Shown: positions 14,891-23,986 of the stretch, piece by piece | How the letters are laid out: each line of letters opens with the position of its first letter | How positions within the stretch are numbered: position 1 is the stretch's first letter | Assembly (NCBI GenBank): GCA_902465495.1 | Contig: CABQND010000019.1 | Span: 1-34,245 of the forward strand | From: an uncultured Eubacteriales bacterium | Lineage (GTDB): Bacteria; Bacillota; Clostridia; Christensenellales; Borkfalkiaceae | Direction of reading: 5' to 3' | DNA length: 34,245 bases | Program-made: the position numbers and the translations under genes | Notes under the pieces: model-generated | Databases searched by the model: none | What the model was told of the DNA's origin: nothing | Seen by the model: the letters and a program-made list of their open reading frames with translations, nothing else

Positions 14891-15364
14891 ATGAAAGTAA
14901 AAACCGTGCAGGAAATTGAGAGCGCATTGTCGTCCGTTGCAAAGGATATCGGGGTCGAAATTTATGAGGTGGTTTTTAAGCAAGGGAGAAATCCTTCTTT
15001 AACTATCTTTTTGGATACCGATCGCGAAGGCGGAATTGATTTGGATACTTGCGAAAAATTTCATAATGCCGCTGATCCTGTTCTTGATGAACTTGATCCG
15101 ACGTTCGGTCAGCCGTACACGCTCAATGTAAGCAGCCCTGGCTTGGATCGTCCTTTTAAAAAAGAGAAGGATTATTTGCGGAATATCGGTAAGCGCGTAG
15201 AAATTAAATTGTATGCGCCTTATAAAGGCGAAAAATTCTTTGAAGCGGTTCTTCTGGAATACAATCCTGTGGCAGGAAATGTTACGCTTGAAAAGGGTGA
15301 AGAAAGATTCAAATTGAATTTGAACCAAATTGTCAAGATGTCACAGGCGATCGATTTTGATTGA
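14891..15364 (+). CDS. rimP: Ribosome maturation factor RimP
   Basis: RimP helps assemble the 30S subunit. The 157-residue protein has the N-terminal alpha/beta domain with LTIFLDTDREGGIDLDTCEKF, the signature YTLNVSSPGLDRPFKKEKDY, and a C-terminal SH3-like barrel ending RFKLNLNQIVKMSQAIDFD. The open frame extends to 14819, but GAGGTGG directly before the ATG at 14891 and the conserved start of the family fix this start. It is first in the conserved rimP-nusA-ylxR-ylxQ-infB-rbfA operon. Confidence 0.95.
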   Translation: MKVKTVQEIESALSSVAKDIGVEIYEVVFKQGRNPSLTIFLDTDREGGIDLDTCEKFHNAADPVLDELDPTFGQPYTLNVSSPGLDRPFKKEKDYLRNIGKRVEIKLYAPYKGEKFFEAVLLEYNPVAGNVTLEKGEERFKLNLNQIVKMSQAIDFD

Positions 15365-15405
15365 GGATCGCCGTAAAAATAACAATAAATTTTGAGGAGA
15401 AAACA

Positions 15406-16524
15406 ATGGTCAGCAAGGAGTTTTTTGAGGCATTGGCCGATTTGGAAGCGGAAAAAGGGATCAGCCAGGATATATTTATCGAAGCGTTGCGAGGCGCATT
15501 GATTTCCGCATACAAAAAACAATATGAGGGCGGAGCCGGCGATGTCGATATCAAAATCAACCCTGAGAAGAACAGCATCAAATATTATACCGTAAAAACA
15601 GCCGTGGAAGAAGTGACCGACAGGGAGAAAGAAATTTCCGTTGCTGAGGCGCAGCTCATAAAAAAGAGCTATAAATTAGGGGATCTGGTTTATGAAGAAT
15701 TTGTGCCAAAGGATTTCGGACGGATTGCTGCCCAGACGGCAAAGCAGGTTATTTTGCAAAAACTTCATGAAACTGAGCGCGATAATACGCTGAATGAGTT
15801 TTCAGATAAAAAAGACGAACTTATGAGTTGCGTAGTGCGTAAAGTAGATGGAAAAAATGTTTATGTCGAGCTTGGTAAGGGGCAGATCGAAGGAGTGATG
15901 TTGCCTCAGGATCAGGTTCCTGGCGAAAAATATGAAGTTAATGACAGACTCAAAGTTTATGTAAAGAATATTAAGAATGGCGGCCGGGGTGCACAAGTGC
16001 TTGTTTCGCGCACGTCTGCGGGGCTCGTTAAACGTTTGTTTGAAAATGAAGTTCCGGAAATCAAGGCAGGAACGGTCATTGTAAAATCGATCTCTCGTGA
16101 AGCCGGCCAGCGCACGAAAATGGCCATTTACAGCGAAGATCCGCAGGTGGATGCTGTTGGCGCGTGTGTAGGCAACAAGGGGGCTCGTGTAAATGCTGTT
16201 GTTGCCGAACTCGGCGGAGAAAAGGTGGATATCATTCAATGGAGCGAAAATCCGTTGGAATTTATTGCAAAAGCACTTTCGCCCGCGAAAGTAATCTCAG
16301 TAACAGAAATCGCTGAAAAATCGGCGATTGCGGTTGTGCCGGATGATAAACTTTCCTTAGCGATTGGTCGTGACGGTCAAAATGCACGTCTTGCAGCACG
16401 TTTAACCGGTTGGAAGATTGATGTTAAGAGTGAAAGCGCGGCTTCAAAAATGGAAGAGATTTCGCGAGCTGCGCAAGATAATGCAGATGAAAATATTCAA
16501 GGGTCAACCATAACGGAAGAATAA
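15406..16524 (+). CDS. nusA: Transcription termination/antitermination factor NusA
   Basis: NusA binds RNA polymerase and affects pausing, termination and antitermination. The 372-residue protein has the N-terminal polymerase-binding domain (FFEALADLEAEKGISQDIFIEALRGALISAYKKQY), an S1 domain (about 130-200), and two KH domains with GACVGNKGARVNAVVAELGGEKVDII and AIGRDGQNARLAARLTGWKIDV. Length matches Gram-positive NusA, without the C-terminal acidic repeats of Escherichia coli. GAGGAG precedes the ATG at 15406; an upstream in-frame TTG has no such site. Confidence 0.97.
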   Translation: MVSKEFFEALADLEAEKGISQDIFIEALRGALISAYKKQYEGGAGDVDIKINPEKNSIKYYTVKTAVEEVTDREKEISVAEAQLIKKSYKLGDLVYEEFVPKDFGRIAAQTAKQVILQKLHETERDNTLNEFSDKKDELMSCVVRKVDGKNVYVELGKGQIEGVMLPQDQVPGEKYEVNDRLKVYVKNIKNGGRGAQVLVSRTSAGLVKRLFENEVPEIKAGTVIVKSISREAGQRTKMAIYSEDPQVDAVGACVGNKGARVNAVVAELGGEKVDIIQWSENPLEFIAKALSPAKVISVTEIAEKSAIAVVPDDKLSLAIGRDGQNARLAARLTGWKIDVKSESAASKMEEISRAAQDNADENIQGSTITEE

Positions 16525-16555
16525 AAGTTTTTTGCAGGAAAGGGAGGTCGCCGGC

Positions 16556-16825
16556 TTGAAAGAGAAAAAAATACCGATGCGCATGTGTATAGCGTGCCAT
16601 GAAATGAAGCCGAAAAAGGAAATGTTGCGTGTCGTAAAACCTAAAGAAGGTCCGGCTTTTATTGATTTTACAGGTAAGGCTGCTGGACGAGGCGCCTATA
16701 TTTGCGACAATCCTGATTGTGTAAAAAAATTAAAGAAAGGAAGACTGTTGAACAAAGTATTTTCTTCGGAAATTCCTTCGGAGGTTTACGAAAAGATCGA
16801 GGAGGATTTCTTTGCTGAAAAGTAA
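16556..16825 (+). CDS. ylxR: YlxR/RnpM family RNA-binding protein
   Basis: This is an 89-residue DUF448 protein. The family binds RNA, and the Bacillus member has been reported to modulate RNase P (RnpM); the role here is by homology. The signatures are PMRMCIACHEMKPKKEMLRVV, the conserved GRGAYICDNPDCVKK and a Lys-rich end. TTG at 16556 is chosen because GGGAGG (16542-16547) is 8 nt upstream. It overlaps the next gene by 14 nt, as is common for the ylxR-ylxQ pair. Confidence 0.92.
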   Translation: MKEKKIPMRMCIACHEMKPKKEMLRVVKPKEGPAFIDFTGKAAGRGAYICDNPDCVKKLKKGRLLNKVFSSEIPSEVYEKIEEDFFAEK

Positions 16826-17138
16826 AGCGGAAAATTATATAGGTTTTTGTATCAGGGCAGGGAAATTAACGTATGGGTTCAATGCAATAGAACAGCAAAA
16901 AAAAGATGTTTTTTTGTTGTTGCTCTGTAATTCGGCATCGGATAATGCGAAAAAGAGCGCCCTAAAATTAAAAAATAAATTTAGTTGCGACATTTTACTT
17001 TTGCGTGGGAAAACGCTGGAGGAAATTGTCGGACGTGAAAATTGTAAATTAGCGGCAGTGAGAGATCGAAACCTTGCAAAGGCGATTCTGTCGGCTACGG
17101 ATGAAAATATAAGTTTATATTCGGGAGGCAACATTTAG
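16812..17138 (+). CDS. ylxQ: YlxQ, L7Ae-like K-turn RNA-binding protein
   Basis: A 108-residue protein of the L7Ae/L30e/S12e/Gadd45 fold. It shows the family start YIGFCIRAGKLTYG and later KNKFSCDILLLRGKTLEEIVGRENCKLAAVRDRNLAKAIL. Members can bind kink-turn RNA; the target here is unknown. The TTG start at 16812 has GGAGG at 16801-16805, which lies inside the ylxR coding region, so the two are translationally coupled. Confidence 0.88.
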   Translation: MLKSKAENYIGFCIRAGKLTYGFNAIEQQKKDVFLLLLCNSASDNAKKSALKLKNKFSCDILLLRGKTLEEIVGRENCKLAAVRDRNLAKAILSATDENISLYSGGNI

Positions 17139-17141
17139 CAA

Positions 17142-19937
17142 ATGGCAGAGGCAAAAAAGAATTACGCGAATATTGAAAAAATCGGCACGCTGTTAGGTGC
17201 GGACGGTATCGGTGCGCTGTTGAAGAATGTCCAGAGTACGGAAAAGAAAGTCGGGGATATTCTGAAAAAGTTATCTGATCTCGAAGCGAAAGCACGTCAG
17301 CGCGCGCAGGAAGAGGCGGCGCGTGCGGAAGCTGAAACGCCTGCAGTTGTTTCGAAAGAAGAAAAAACGCCTGTCGCGGAGATTCCTGTGCAGGAGGTTG
17401 CTCCCGAAAAGCCGGAGCCTATTGTTTCGGCGCCGATTGTCGAACAAGAAAAGGTTGAACCGGTCAAAGAAGTTAAAGAGACTGCAAAGAAAGAATCTGC
17501 AGCGGCTGTTGTAACGGAGCCTGTCGTAAAACAACCGGAGGAAAACAAGAACGAACCGATTGAACCCGAACCGGTAAAAGAAGTTAAAGCTCCGTCGCCT
17601 TTTGTGGAAGAGACGCGGAAAACTGCGCATGGCGAAGAAAAAATTATTCGTACACAATATGCGGATCGCCGTGCAGCTCGGGCTGAGGCCGCGCGCAATA
17701 CTTTTGTTAATAAGGCGGAAGGTGAGCGAGCAGTACCACCTCGTCGAAATGAAGAAAGACCGCAATCGGCGCAACAGGGATCCGCTCGGCCGGCATTTAA
17801 TACGCGTCCGCAAGGGCAAGGTCAAGCAACTTCGCAAGGAACGCGTTTCGGAACAAAGCCTCCCGTTCCGGGACGTAATACGGCGATGGGCTCGAGGCCT
17901 TCGGCTGGTGCAAGGCCGGCAATGAATAACCGTCCGGGGTTAGGCGGTAAATTCAATGCGGCGCCTGTAGTGCCTGCGGTTGCTCCTTCGAAAAATTTTT
18001 CTGCGCCGGCTAAAAAGAAAACTTATGAGAAATCTTATGTTGAACAAAAACGTACGGTAAATAAACGCGCGCTTGTAAAGCAACAAGTTTCTGTCTCCGA
18101 TTTTGACGAGGATAAGAGCGGTTACAGGAAACTGCGTGTGAAAAAGCAGAAGCAACAGACTGTACAAACAATCAAAATCGAACACGCAGTCGTTACAAGT
18201 GAAAATATTCCTTTGAAAGTTTTGAGTGAAAAACTCGGAATTACAGCAGTTGAAATCACGAAACGTCTTTTCAAAGAAGGGATTGCGAAAACGATTAACG
18301 ATTCGATTGATTATGATACTGCTGCGTATATCGCGAATGATTTGGGAATTGAACTTGAATATAAACCTGAAAAGACGGCAGAAGAAGCTCTCGATGAAAT
18401 TTATAGGGAAGAAGTCGGGAATGCTGAAGGTGCTGTCACGCGTCCTCCTGTGGTCACGGTTATGGGGCACGTCGATCATGGTAAAACTTCGCTGTTGGAT
18501 AAGATCCGCAGTACAAACGTTACAGCGGGAGAAGCGGGCGGTATTACACAGCACATTGGCGCGTATTCTGTTACGGTTAAGGGTAAGACGATTACCTTCC
18601 TCGATACTCCGGGGCATGAAGCGTTTACGGCAATGCGCGCGCGTGGTGCATCCGTTACCGATATTGTTATTCTTGTAGTCGCTGCGGATGATGGTATCAT
18701 GCCGCAAACGGTAGAGGCTATCAACCATGCGAAAGCGGCGGATGTTCCTATTATAGTCGCTGTCAACAAGATGGATAAACCGGAAGCAAATCTCGATCGA
18801 GTAAAGCAAGGGCTTACCAATAACGGGCTGGTTCCAGAGGAATGGGGCGGCGATGCGATCGTGGTGCCTGTATCCGCAAAGACGGGTGCAGGGATTGATG
18901 AGCTTTTGGATACGATCAATCTTGTCGCGGAAGTTCGAGAGCTGAAAGCAAATCCCGATCAGATGGCGCGGGGCACTATTATTGAGGCGAAACTGGATAA
19001 GGGTAAGGGGCCGGTTGCGTCAGTTCTTATTCAGAACGGTACTTTGCATACAGGTGATAATGTTATTTCCGGTATGACGACTGGACGCGTGCGCGCAATG
19101 ATTGATGATAAAGGCAGAACGGTCAAGGCCGCCGGGCCTTCAATGGCTGTTTCGATTCTCGGTTTGGAAGAAGTTCCCAATGCGGGCGATTCTATTATTG
19201 CGGTTGAACAGGATAAACTGTTAAAGCAGGTTCTTGACGAACGTAAGCGCAAAGAAAGCGAATCTATGATAAAATCGCAGACGCGCGTTACCCTTGATGA
19301 TGTCTTCGGTAAAATTGCGGAAGGTAAAATTAAGGGGCTGAATATCATTGTAAAGGGTGATGTGCAGGGCTCTGTGGAAGCTGTTAAGCAGTCGCTTTTA
19401 AAACTTTCCAATGATGAAGTTCGTGTTAATATTTTGCACAGCGGGGCTGGTGCAATAACTGAATCAGATGTAATGCTTGCTGATTCATCAAATGCAATTA
19501 TTGTAGGATTTAATGTGCGTCCGGATACGAAAGCGAAGGCACTTGCAGAAAAAAGTCACGTTGACGTACGTTCTTATCGGATTATTTATGAGCTTCTTGA
19601 TGATGTCCAGTCGGCGCTTAAAGGCATGCTTGCTCCTAAGTATCGTGAGATCATGACAGGCAAGTGTGATGTGTTGCAGACATTTAAGATCACGGGCATT
19701 GGCATGGTTGCCGGTTGTTATGTGACCGAAGGGAAAATCGTACGGAGCGGAAAACTTCGCATTTATCGTGATGATGTAATGATCGTTGAGGGCGCAGTTC
19801 GCCAGCTGAAACGTTTTAAAGATGATGTGAAAGAAGTTTCCGGCGGCTTTGAGTGCGGTGTCAGTATAGACGGATTTGACGGTATTAAAATCGGTGATGT
19901 GATCGAGTGCTATATCACTGAGGAGATTCCCGCTTAA
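17142..19937 (+). CDS. infB: Translation initiation factor IF-2
   Basis: IF-2 is the GTPase that places initiator fMet-tRNA on the 30S subunit and promotes subunit joining. The 931-residue protein has a long N-terminal extension. That extension is a Pro/Glu/Val/Lys-rich stretch (about 55-155) and an Arg/Gly/Gln/Asn-rich basic stretch (about 170-290), both likely disordered. An IF2_N domain (IPLKVLSEKLGITAVEITKRLFKEG) follows. The G domain has GHVDHGKT (442-449), DTPGHEAF, NKMDKPEA and a VPVSAKTGAGIDELLD end; domains II, III and IV complete the protein (KITGIGMVAGCYVTEGKI). The ribosome binding site GGGAGG lies in the ylxQ end. Low-complexity regions vary between species and give long antisense open frames that are not genes. 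Confidence 0.98.
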   Translation: MAEAKKNYANIEKIGTLLGADGIGALLKNVQSTEKKVGDILKKLSDLEAKARQRAQEEAARAEAETPAVVSKEEKTPVAEIPVQEVAPEKPEPIVSAPIVEQEKVEPVKEVKETAKKESAAAVVTEPVVKQPEENKNEPIEPEPVKEVKAPSPFVEETRKTAHGEEKIIRTQYADRRAARAEAARNTFVNKAEGERAVPPRRNEERPQSAQQGSARPAFNTRPQGQGQATSQGTRFGTKPPVPGRNTAMGSRPSAGARPAMNNRPGLGGKFNAAPVVPAVAPSKNFSAPAKKKTYEKSYVEQKRTVNKRALVKQQVSVSDFDEDKSGYRKLRVKKQKQQTVQTIKIEHAVVTSENIPLKVLSEKLGITAVEITKRLFKEGIAKTINDSIDYDTAAYIANDLGIELEYKPEKTAEEALDEIYREEVGNAEGAVTRPPVVTVMGHVDHGKTSLLDKIRSTNVTAGEAGGITQHIGAYSVTVKGKTITFLDTPGHEAFTAMRARGASVTDIVILVVAADDGIMPQTVEAINHAKAADVPIIVAVNKMDKPEANLDRVKQGLTNNGLVPEEWGGDAIVVPVSAKTGAGIDELLDTINLVAEVRELKANPDQMARGTIIEAKLDKGKGPVASVLIQNGTLHTGDNVISGMTTGRVRAMIDDKGRTVKAAGPSMAVSILGLEEVPNAGDSIIAVEQDKLLKQVLDERKRKESESMIKSQTRVTLDDVFGKIAEGKIKGLNIIVKGDVQGSVEAVKQSLLKLSNDEVRVNILHSGAGAITESDVMLADSSNAIIVGFNVRPDTKAKALAEKSHVDVRSYRIIYELLDDVQSALKGMLAPKYREIMTGKCDVLQTFKITGIGMVAGCYVTEGKIVRSGKLRIYRDDVMIVEGAVRQLKRFKDDVKEVSGGFECGVSIDGFDGIKIGDVIECYITEEIPA

Positions 19938-19948
19938 AGGAGGAATAT

Positions 19949-20317
19949 ATGAAATCGTTGCGTGGTGAACGGTTGTCTGCTGAATATCAAAAGGCGGTGT
20001 ACGAAGTTATATCAACGAAACTTAAAGACAGGACGCCGGATATCAAAGGCATTGTCAGTGTTACAAAGGCAGATGTTTCGCCTGATTTGAAAAACGCAAA
20101 AATTTATATCAGTGTTTTGGCGAAAAATTCCGAAGAGCGTGACGCGACATTTCGTGCGATCAAAGAGAATGCTGGGTTTATTCGTTACGAACTTGCGCAT
20201 ATGATGCAAATGCGTACGGTTCCGGAACTGCGTTTTTTATGGGACGATACGATGGAATATGGTGATAAGATCGATCGTCTGATCAAACAGATTCATAAAG
20301 ATAACGATGAACAGTAA
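19949..20317 (+). CDS. rbfA: Ribosome-binding factor A
   Basis: RbfA is a KH-like factor for 16S rRNA 5' processing and late 30S maturation. The 122-residue protein matches the family along its length: RLSAEYQKAVYEVIS, VSVTKADVSPDLKNAKIYISVL, the AKNSEERDATFRAI helix and RTVPELRFLWDDTMEYGDKIDRLI at the end. AGGAGG sits just before the ATG, 11 nt after infB, so it belongs to the same transcript. Confidence 0.95.
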   Translation: MKSLRGERLSAEYQKAVYEVISTKLKDRTPDIKGIVSVTKADVSPDLKNAKIYISVLAKNSEERDATFRAIKENAGFIRYELAHMMQMRTVPELRFLWDDTMEYGDKIDRLIKQIHKDNDEQ

Positions 20318-20344
20318 ACCAAGCTGTGAGAAAGAGGACTGATT

Positions 20345-21301
20345 TTGACGCTGAAAGAGATTTCAATACAACTCAAAAAATTAAAAAGTGCAGTTATTTT
20401 CTGCCATATGCGACCGGATGGTGACACCCTTGGCGCGGCAATGGGGCTGAAATGGTTGCTGGAAAGCAATGGCGCGCGAGCGAGTGTTGTCTGTGAAAGT
20501 CCCATCCCGAGCAAATTCTTCTTTTTAGAAGGTATGTCTCAGATCGGCAGTCAACCTGATGAGACAGCGGAAGCATATATTGCAGTGGATTCGAGTGATG
20601 AACATCGTTTAGGTTCCCTTTGCGATGTTTTTATCCGAGCGAAAAAGCCGAAATTTAACATAGATCACCACATTTCGAATACGCACTACGGAGATTATTG
20701 CTTTGTGGAGGAGCGTGCGGCAACTTGTGAAATTATGACCGAGTTATCGCAGTATTTTGATTCACCGCTTAATTCATTGGCTGCAAACTATTTTTTGTTA
20801 GGATTAAGTTCGGATACAGGTAACTTTGCGCATCAAAATGTTACAGAAAGTACTTTTCTTGCTGCGGCGAAGTTGATATCTTATGGCGGTGATATCCATA
20901 AGATCCAGTATCATATGTTCAAGAAACAATCGGCTGCGCGCGCATTGCTTTTTGCAAGGACGATGGCGGCCATCCGATATTTTGCAGACGGCAGAATTGC
21001 TTTCATCAGCGTAACACGTGATCAGCTTGCGTCTAGCGGTGCGCTTTCAGAAGAAACGGAAGGATTTATTGATTTTCCGTTGTCTATAGACGGAGTTGAA
21101 GTTGCTGTATGCTTATTGGAAACAGCAAAAGAGCGTTTTAAGATTTCATTGCGTTCCAAAGGCAAGGCGAATGTGAATGCCATAGCCGGGGTATACGGCG
21201 GAGGTGGCCATATTCTTGCGAGCGGTTGTATGATTTCAGGATGTTTGGAAGAAGTAATTGATAAGCTGCGCTACACGATCGTGCAGCATCTGGAAGACTG
21301 A
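20345..21301 (+). CDS. nrnA: DHH/DHHA1 phosphoesterase, NrnA-like oligoribonuclease/pAp phosphatase
   Basis: NrnA-type enzymes degrade short RNA oligomers and 3'-phosphoadenosine 5'-phosphate in the cytoplasm. The 318-residue protein has the N-terminal DHH motifs (FCHMRPDGDTLGAAMG; YIAVDSSD; NIDHHISNTHYGDY; GLSSDTGNF) and the C-terminal DHHA1 GGGGHILASGCMISG. The TTG start is supported by GAGGA 7 nt upstream. The position between rbfA and truB is the usual one in Bacillota. The stop codon forms the first base of the following terminator stem. Confidence 0.92.
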   Translation: MTLKEISIQLKKLKSAVIFCHMRPDGDTLGAAMGLKWLLESNGARASVVCESPIPSKFFFLEGMSQIGSQPDETAEAYIAVDSSDEHRLGSLCDVFIRAKKPKFNIDHHISNTHYGDYCFVEERAATCEIMTELSQYFDSPLNSLAANYFLLGLSSDTGNFAHQNVTESTFLAAAKLISYGGDIHKIQYHMFKKQSAARALLFARTMAAIRYFADGRIAFISVTRDQLASSGALSEETEGFIDFPLSIDGVEVAVCLLETAKERFKISLRSKGKANVNAIAGVYGGGGHILASGCMISGCLEEVIDKLRYTIVQHLED

Positions 21302-21338
21302 GGGTGTTACGCGCCTGGCGCCAACGCCCTTTCTTTTT
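21301..21338 (+). terminator. Terminator-like hairpin between nrnA and truB
   Basis: AGGGTGTT (21301-21308) pairs with AACGCCCT (21323-21330) with one G-T pair; an inner GCGC/GCGC stem adds stability. TTCTTTTT follows. It overlaps the last base of the nrnA stop, so it may attenuate expression of truB and later genes. Confidence 0.7.
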
Positions 21339-21365
21339 ATAGCAGTCATTTGCGTGGAGGATATA

Positions 21366-22214
21366 TTGGGACTTAGCGGTTTTATCAATATCAATAAACC
21401 TTCGGGGATGTCGAGTGCGTATGCTGTATCCAAAGTAAAGAGAATGGCACATGTTCCATGTGGACATATGGGCACACTGGATCCTCTCGCGAGCGGGGTT
21501 TTGCCTGTTGCAGTCGGAAATGCGGCAAGATTGTTTAATTATTTTTTAGACAAAGATAAAGTATATCGAGCTGTTTTTCGCTTTGGGGTGGAAACGGATA
21601 CGTTGGATATCACCGGAACGTTTTTGCGTGAAAAGCTTCCGGTTCCTTCGGAAGAAGAGGTACGTGAGGCGCTTTCTTGCTTTATAGGTGAAATTGATCA
21701 AATTCCGCCCGCATTTAGTGCAAAAAGTGTTGGAGGTGTGCGGGCATATAAATTAGCACGCCAGGGTAAAGAGGTCGTTCTTTCATCGAAAAGAGTACGG
21801 ATAGACAACATATCTCTTGAAGGCAGGGAAGGCGATTGTTTTGAGTTTTGTATCTGTTGCGGAGGAGGAACTTATATACGTTCGCTTGCGCGCGATATTG
21901 CCGAAAAATGTGGCACAAATGCGATCATGACGTCTCTTGTAAGAGAAAAGAGCGGACCGTTCATCTTAGATAATAGTGTTACTCCGGAAATTTTAGCTGA
22001 CGCAAAGTTGGAAGATTTTTTAATTCCGACGGACAGTGTTTTTCAAATGCCGACATTATATTTTGTTGGCGACCAGGCAAAAAAGCTCAGTAACGGAATT
22101 GCGTTGCCGTTTGATGGTAAAGCGGGCGAATACAAATTGTATTTTGACGGAAATTTCTACGGAATCGCGTGTGTTACAGGCGGTACTGTTCGCACGAAAG
22201 TCAAGTTAGTGTGA
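21366..22214 (+). CDS. truB: tRNA pseudouridine(55) synthase TruB
   Basis: TruB makes pseudouridine 55 in the T-loop of tRNAs. The 282-residue protein starts GFININKPSGMSSAYAVSKVKR and has the catalytic motif GHMGTLDPLASGVLPVAVG with the nucleophile D39. It continues with KVYRAVFRFGVETDTLDITG, IPPAFSAKSVGGVRAYKLARQG and the YIRSLARDI strand, and has a short PUA-like tail. Start choice: GGAGG at 21356-21360 is 5 nt before TTG 21366, and the family begins there; the open frame upstream passes through the terminator and is not used. Confidence 0.95.
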   Translation: MGLSGFININKPSGMSSAYAVSKVKRMAHVPCGHMGTLDPLASGVLPVAVGNAARLFNYFLDKDKVYRAVFRFGVETDTLDITGTFLREKLPVPSEEEVREALSCFIGEIDQIPPAFSAKSVGGVRAYKLARQGKEVVLSSKRVRIDNISLEGREGDCFEFCICCGGGTYIRSLARDIAEKCGTNAIMTSLVREKSGPFILDNSVTPEILADAKLEDFLIPTDSVFQMPTLYFVGDQAKKLSNGIALPFDGKAGEYKLYFDGNFYGIACVTGGTVRTKVKLV

Positions 22215-22223
22215 GGATAGGCT

Positions 22224-23108
22224 ATGTTGCGGATCGTAGAGTACGGAATTGGGGGCGGGACAGAGCCGTGTATATTGCTCTTAGGATATTTTGATGGAGT
22301 GCACGCCGGGCACCGCAAATTGATAATGCGTGCCGAAGAGCTTGGCCGGCGTGAAAATTGTCGGGTTGGCATAATGACCTTTTGCGGACAGAAGAGCGGC
22401 AAACAAGTTTATGTCTTTTCTGAACGAGCATGGATTTTTGAACGGCTTGGTCTTGATTTTATTTATGCAGCGCGGTATGATGATTCGTTTCGCGAAACAA
22501 AGGCACAAGACTTCCTTTTGCGTGTTCTTACAGATTTGAACGTAAAGGCCTTCGTTTGCGGAGAAGATTTCACATTTGGAAAAGACGCGGCGAGTCGGTC
22601 GGACGATCTTGTTCGCTTTTGTAAGGAGCGAGGGATTGAGGTGTATGTTGAATCGCTCGTAAATATAGGCGGAACAAAAGCGGCGGCGACGCGTGCGAAG
22701 ATGTTTTTGGATGAGGGAAATGTTGAAGAACTTGCAAGAATGCTGGGGGATAAATATTTTGTCCGAGGTGTTGTTTCAAGTGAGGGAAGGCATATAGGCA
22801 GAAGGATCGGTTTTCCGACGGCGAATATTCATCTTTCGCCTGAAAAATATCCTCTGAGAACAGGTGTGTATGCAATTACTGCTGATATAGAAGGGAAAAA
22901 ATACCGAGGTATCGCTAATTATGGACCTCGGCCGACCTTTGACGACGAGTGTGTTGTTTTGGAAGTGTTCGCGGATGGATATCAAGGCGATCTATATGGT
23001 CAAGAGATTACAGTGTATTTTGACTTTTGGATCCGTGGTATACAGAAATTTGATTCGGCGGAAGAACTATCCGCACAGTTAACGAGAGATCTGGAGAAAA
23101 TACGATGA
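22224..23108 (+). CDS. ribF: Bifunctional riboflavin kinase / FAD synthetase
   Basis: RibF phosphorylates riboflavin to FMN and adenylates FMN to FAD. The 294-residue protein has the N-terminal nucleotidyltransferase domain (LLGYFDGVHAGHRKLI with the HxGH motif; RCLGDKYFVRG-type junction at about 173-180) and the C-terminal kinase domain (GRRIGFPTANIHLSPEKYPLRTGVYA; RGIANYGPRPTF; VVLEVFADGYQGDLYGQEITVYF). Length is normal. No FMN riboswitch is seen because it is in an operon behind truB. It overlaps the next gene by 4 nt (ATGA). Confidence 0.95.
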   Translation: MLRIVEYGIGGGTEPCILLLGYFDGVHAGHRKLIMRAEELGRRENCRVGIMTFCGQKSGKQVYVFSERAWIFERLGLDFIYAARYDDSFRETKAQDFLLRVLTDLNVKAFVCGEDFTFGKDAASRSDDLVRFCKERGIEVYVESLVNIGGTKAAATRAKMFLDEGNVEELARMLGDKYFVRGVVSSEGRHIGRRIGFPTANIHLSPEKYPLRTGVYAITADIEGKKYRGIANYGPRPTFDDECVVLEVFADGYQGDLYGQEITVYFDFWIRGIQKFDSAEELSAQLTRDLEKIR

Positions 23109-23956
23109 TCAAATTTGGACCTAGCGGCAATAGCGAAAGTTTTTATGCTAAAGGTTTGTCTCATACGGAAGACGCGGCGAAGTACGTCAGGGAAATGGGG
23201 CTTGATTGTTTCGAGTACTCATTCGGGCGCGGTGTGCGTATGAGTGAGGGAAAAGCAATCTCAATAGGGGAAGCTTTTTCAGAGCAAGGCGTTGAGATCA
23301 GTGTGCATGCACCGTATTACATCAATTTTGCCAATCCATCGGATGAAAGTGCACAGAATTCCTATAATTATGTTTTGGATAGCGGCAGAGTGTTGAAGTT
23401 GATGGGGGGGAAGCGTTGTGTCTTTCATAGTGCGACACAAGGGAAGGCGGAACGTGAGGATGCTTTGCGGTTGACAGAGGAGCGAATGAAAACTCTTCGG
23501 GATTATATTTATCTGAACGGGTTGAATGATTTGTATTTTTGCCCTGAAACGATGGGGAAGATTGCGCAGATCGGGACCTTGGAGGAAGTTGTTCGTCTTT
23601 GTAAAATTGATGATATATTTTTGCCGGCGATTGATTTTGGACATATCAATGCGCGTGAGCAGGGCAGTCTGAAAACAGTGTCAGATTATAAATCTCGCCT
23701 GGAATACATGATTGGTGAATTAGGCTATGAAAGAGTGAAACATTTTCATGTGCATTTTTCCAAAATACAGTATGGGGTAAAAGGGGAAATTCGTCATCTT
23801 ACGTTTGCAGACGAACTGTATGGGCCCTTATTTGAGCCGCTTGCAATCGCGTTAAAAGAATTAAAGCTTGAGCCTTATATTGTGAGCGAATCGGCTGGCA
23901 CACAGGCGGAAGATGCATTGGAAATGAAACATATTTATGAGGGAGTCTGCCTTTAA
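23105..23956 (+). CDS. Endonuclease IV-like TIM-barrel (AP endonuclease family 2)
   Basis: The 283-residue protein fits the xylose isomerase-like TIM barrel of endonuclease IV, which cuts at abasic sites using a zinc cluster. Likely metal ligands are seen in order: SVHAPYYINF (His), CVFHSATQG (His), FCPETMGK (Glu), IDFGHINAR (Asp, His), KHFHVHFSK (His pair), and IVSESAG (Glu). The usual DTCH of Nfo is DFGH here and the DRH segment is changed (IRHL), so it is a divergent relative. DNA repair is probable but not certain. It is translationally coupled to ribF, a place where rpsO/pnp are found in many Bacillota. Confidence 0.8.
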   Translation: MIKFGPSGNSESFYAKGLSHTEDAAKYVREMGLDCFEYSFGRGVRMSEGKAISIGEAFSEQGVEISVHAPYYINFANPSDESAQNSYNYVLDSGRVLKLMGGKRCVFHSATQGKAEREDALRLTEERMKTLRDYIYLNGLNDLYFCPETMGKIAQIGTLEEVVRLCKIDDIFLPAIDFGHINAREQGSLKTVSDYKSRLEYMIGELGYERVKHFHVHFSKIQYGVKGEIRHLTFADELYGPLFEPLAIALKELKLEPYIVSESAGTQAEDALEMKHIYEGVCL

Positions 23957-23986
23957 GAAATAATTTTTATTGGTTTGATTGATTGC

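Noticed and set aside
17271..17837. A 188-codon minus-strand frame rich in Arg and Phe
   Set aside because: Antisense to the Pro/Glu/Lys-rich linker of IF-2; composition mirrors the repeats of that linker.
17940..18809. A 289-codon open frame on the minus strand inside infB
   Set aside because: It lies fully antisense to the conserved IF-2 coding sequence, has biased low-complexity composition (Arg, Ile, Asn, Phe rich), no recognisable domain and no ribosome binding site. It reflects codon use of infB.
22215..22223. FMN riboswitch before ribF
   Set aside because: ribF follows truB by 9 nt within an operon, leaving no space for one.
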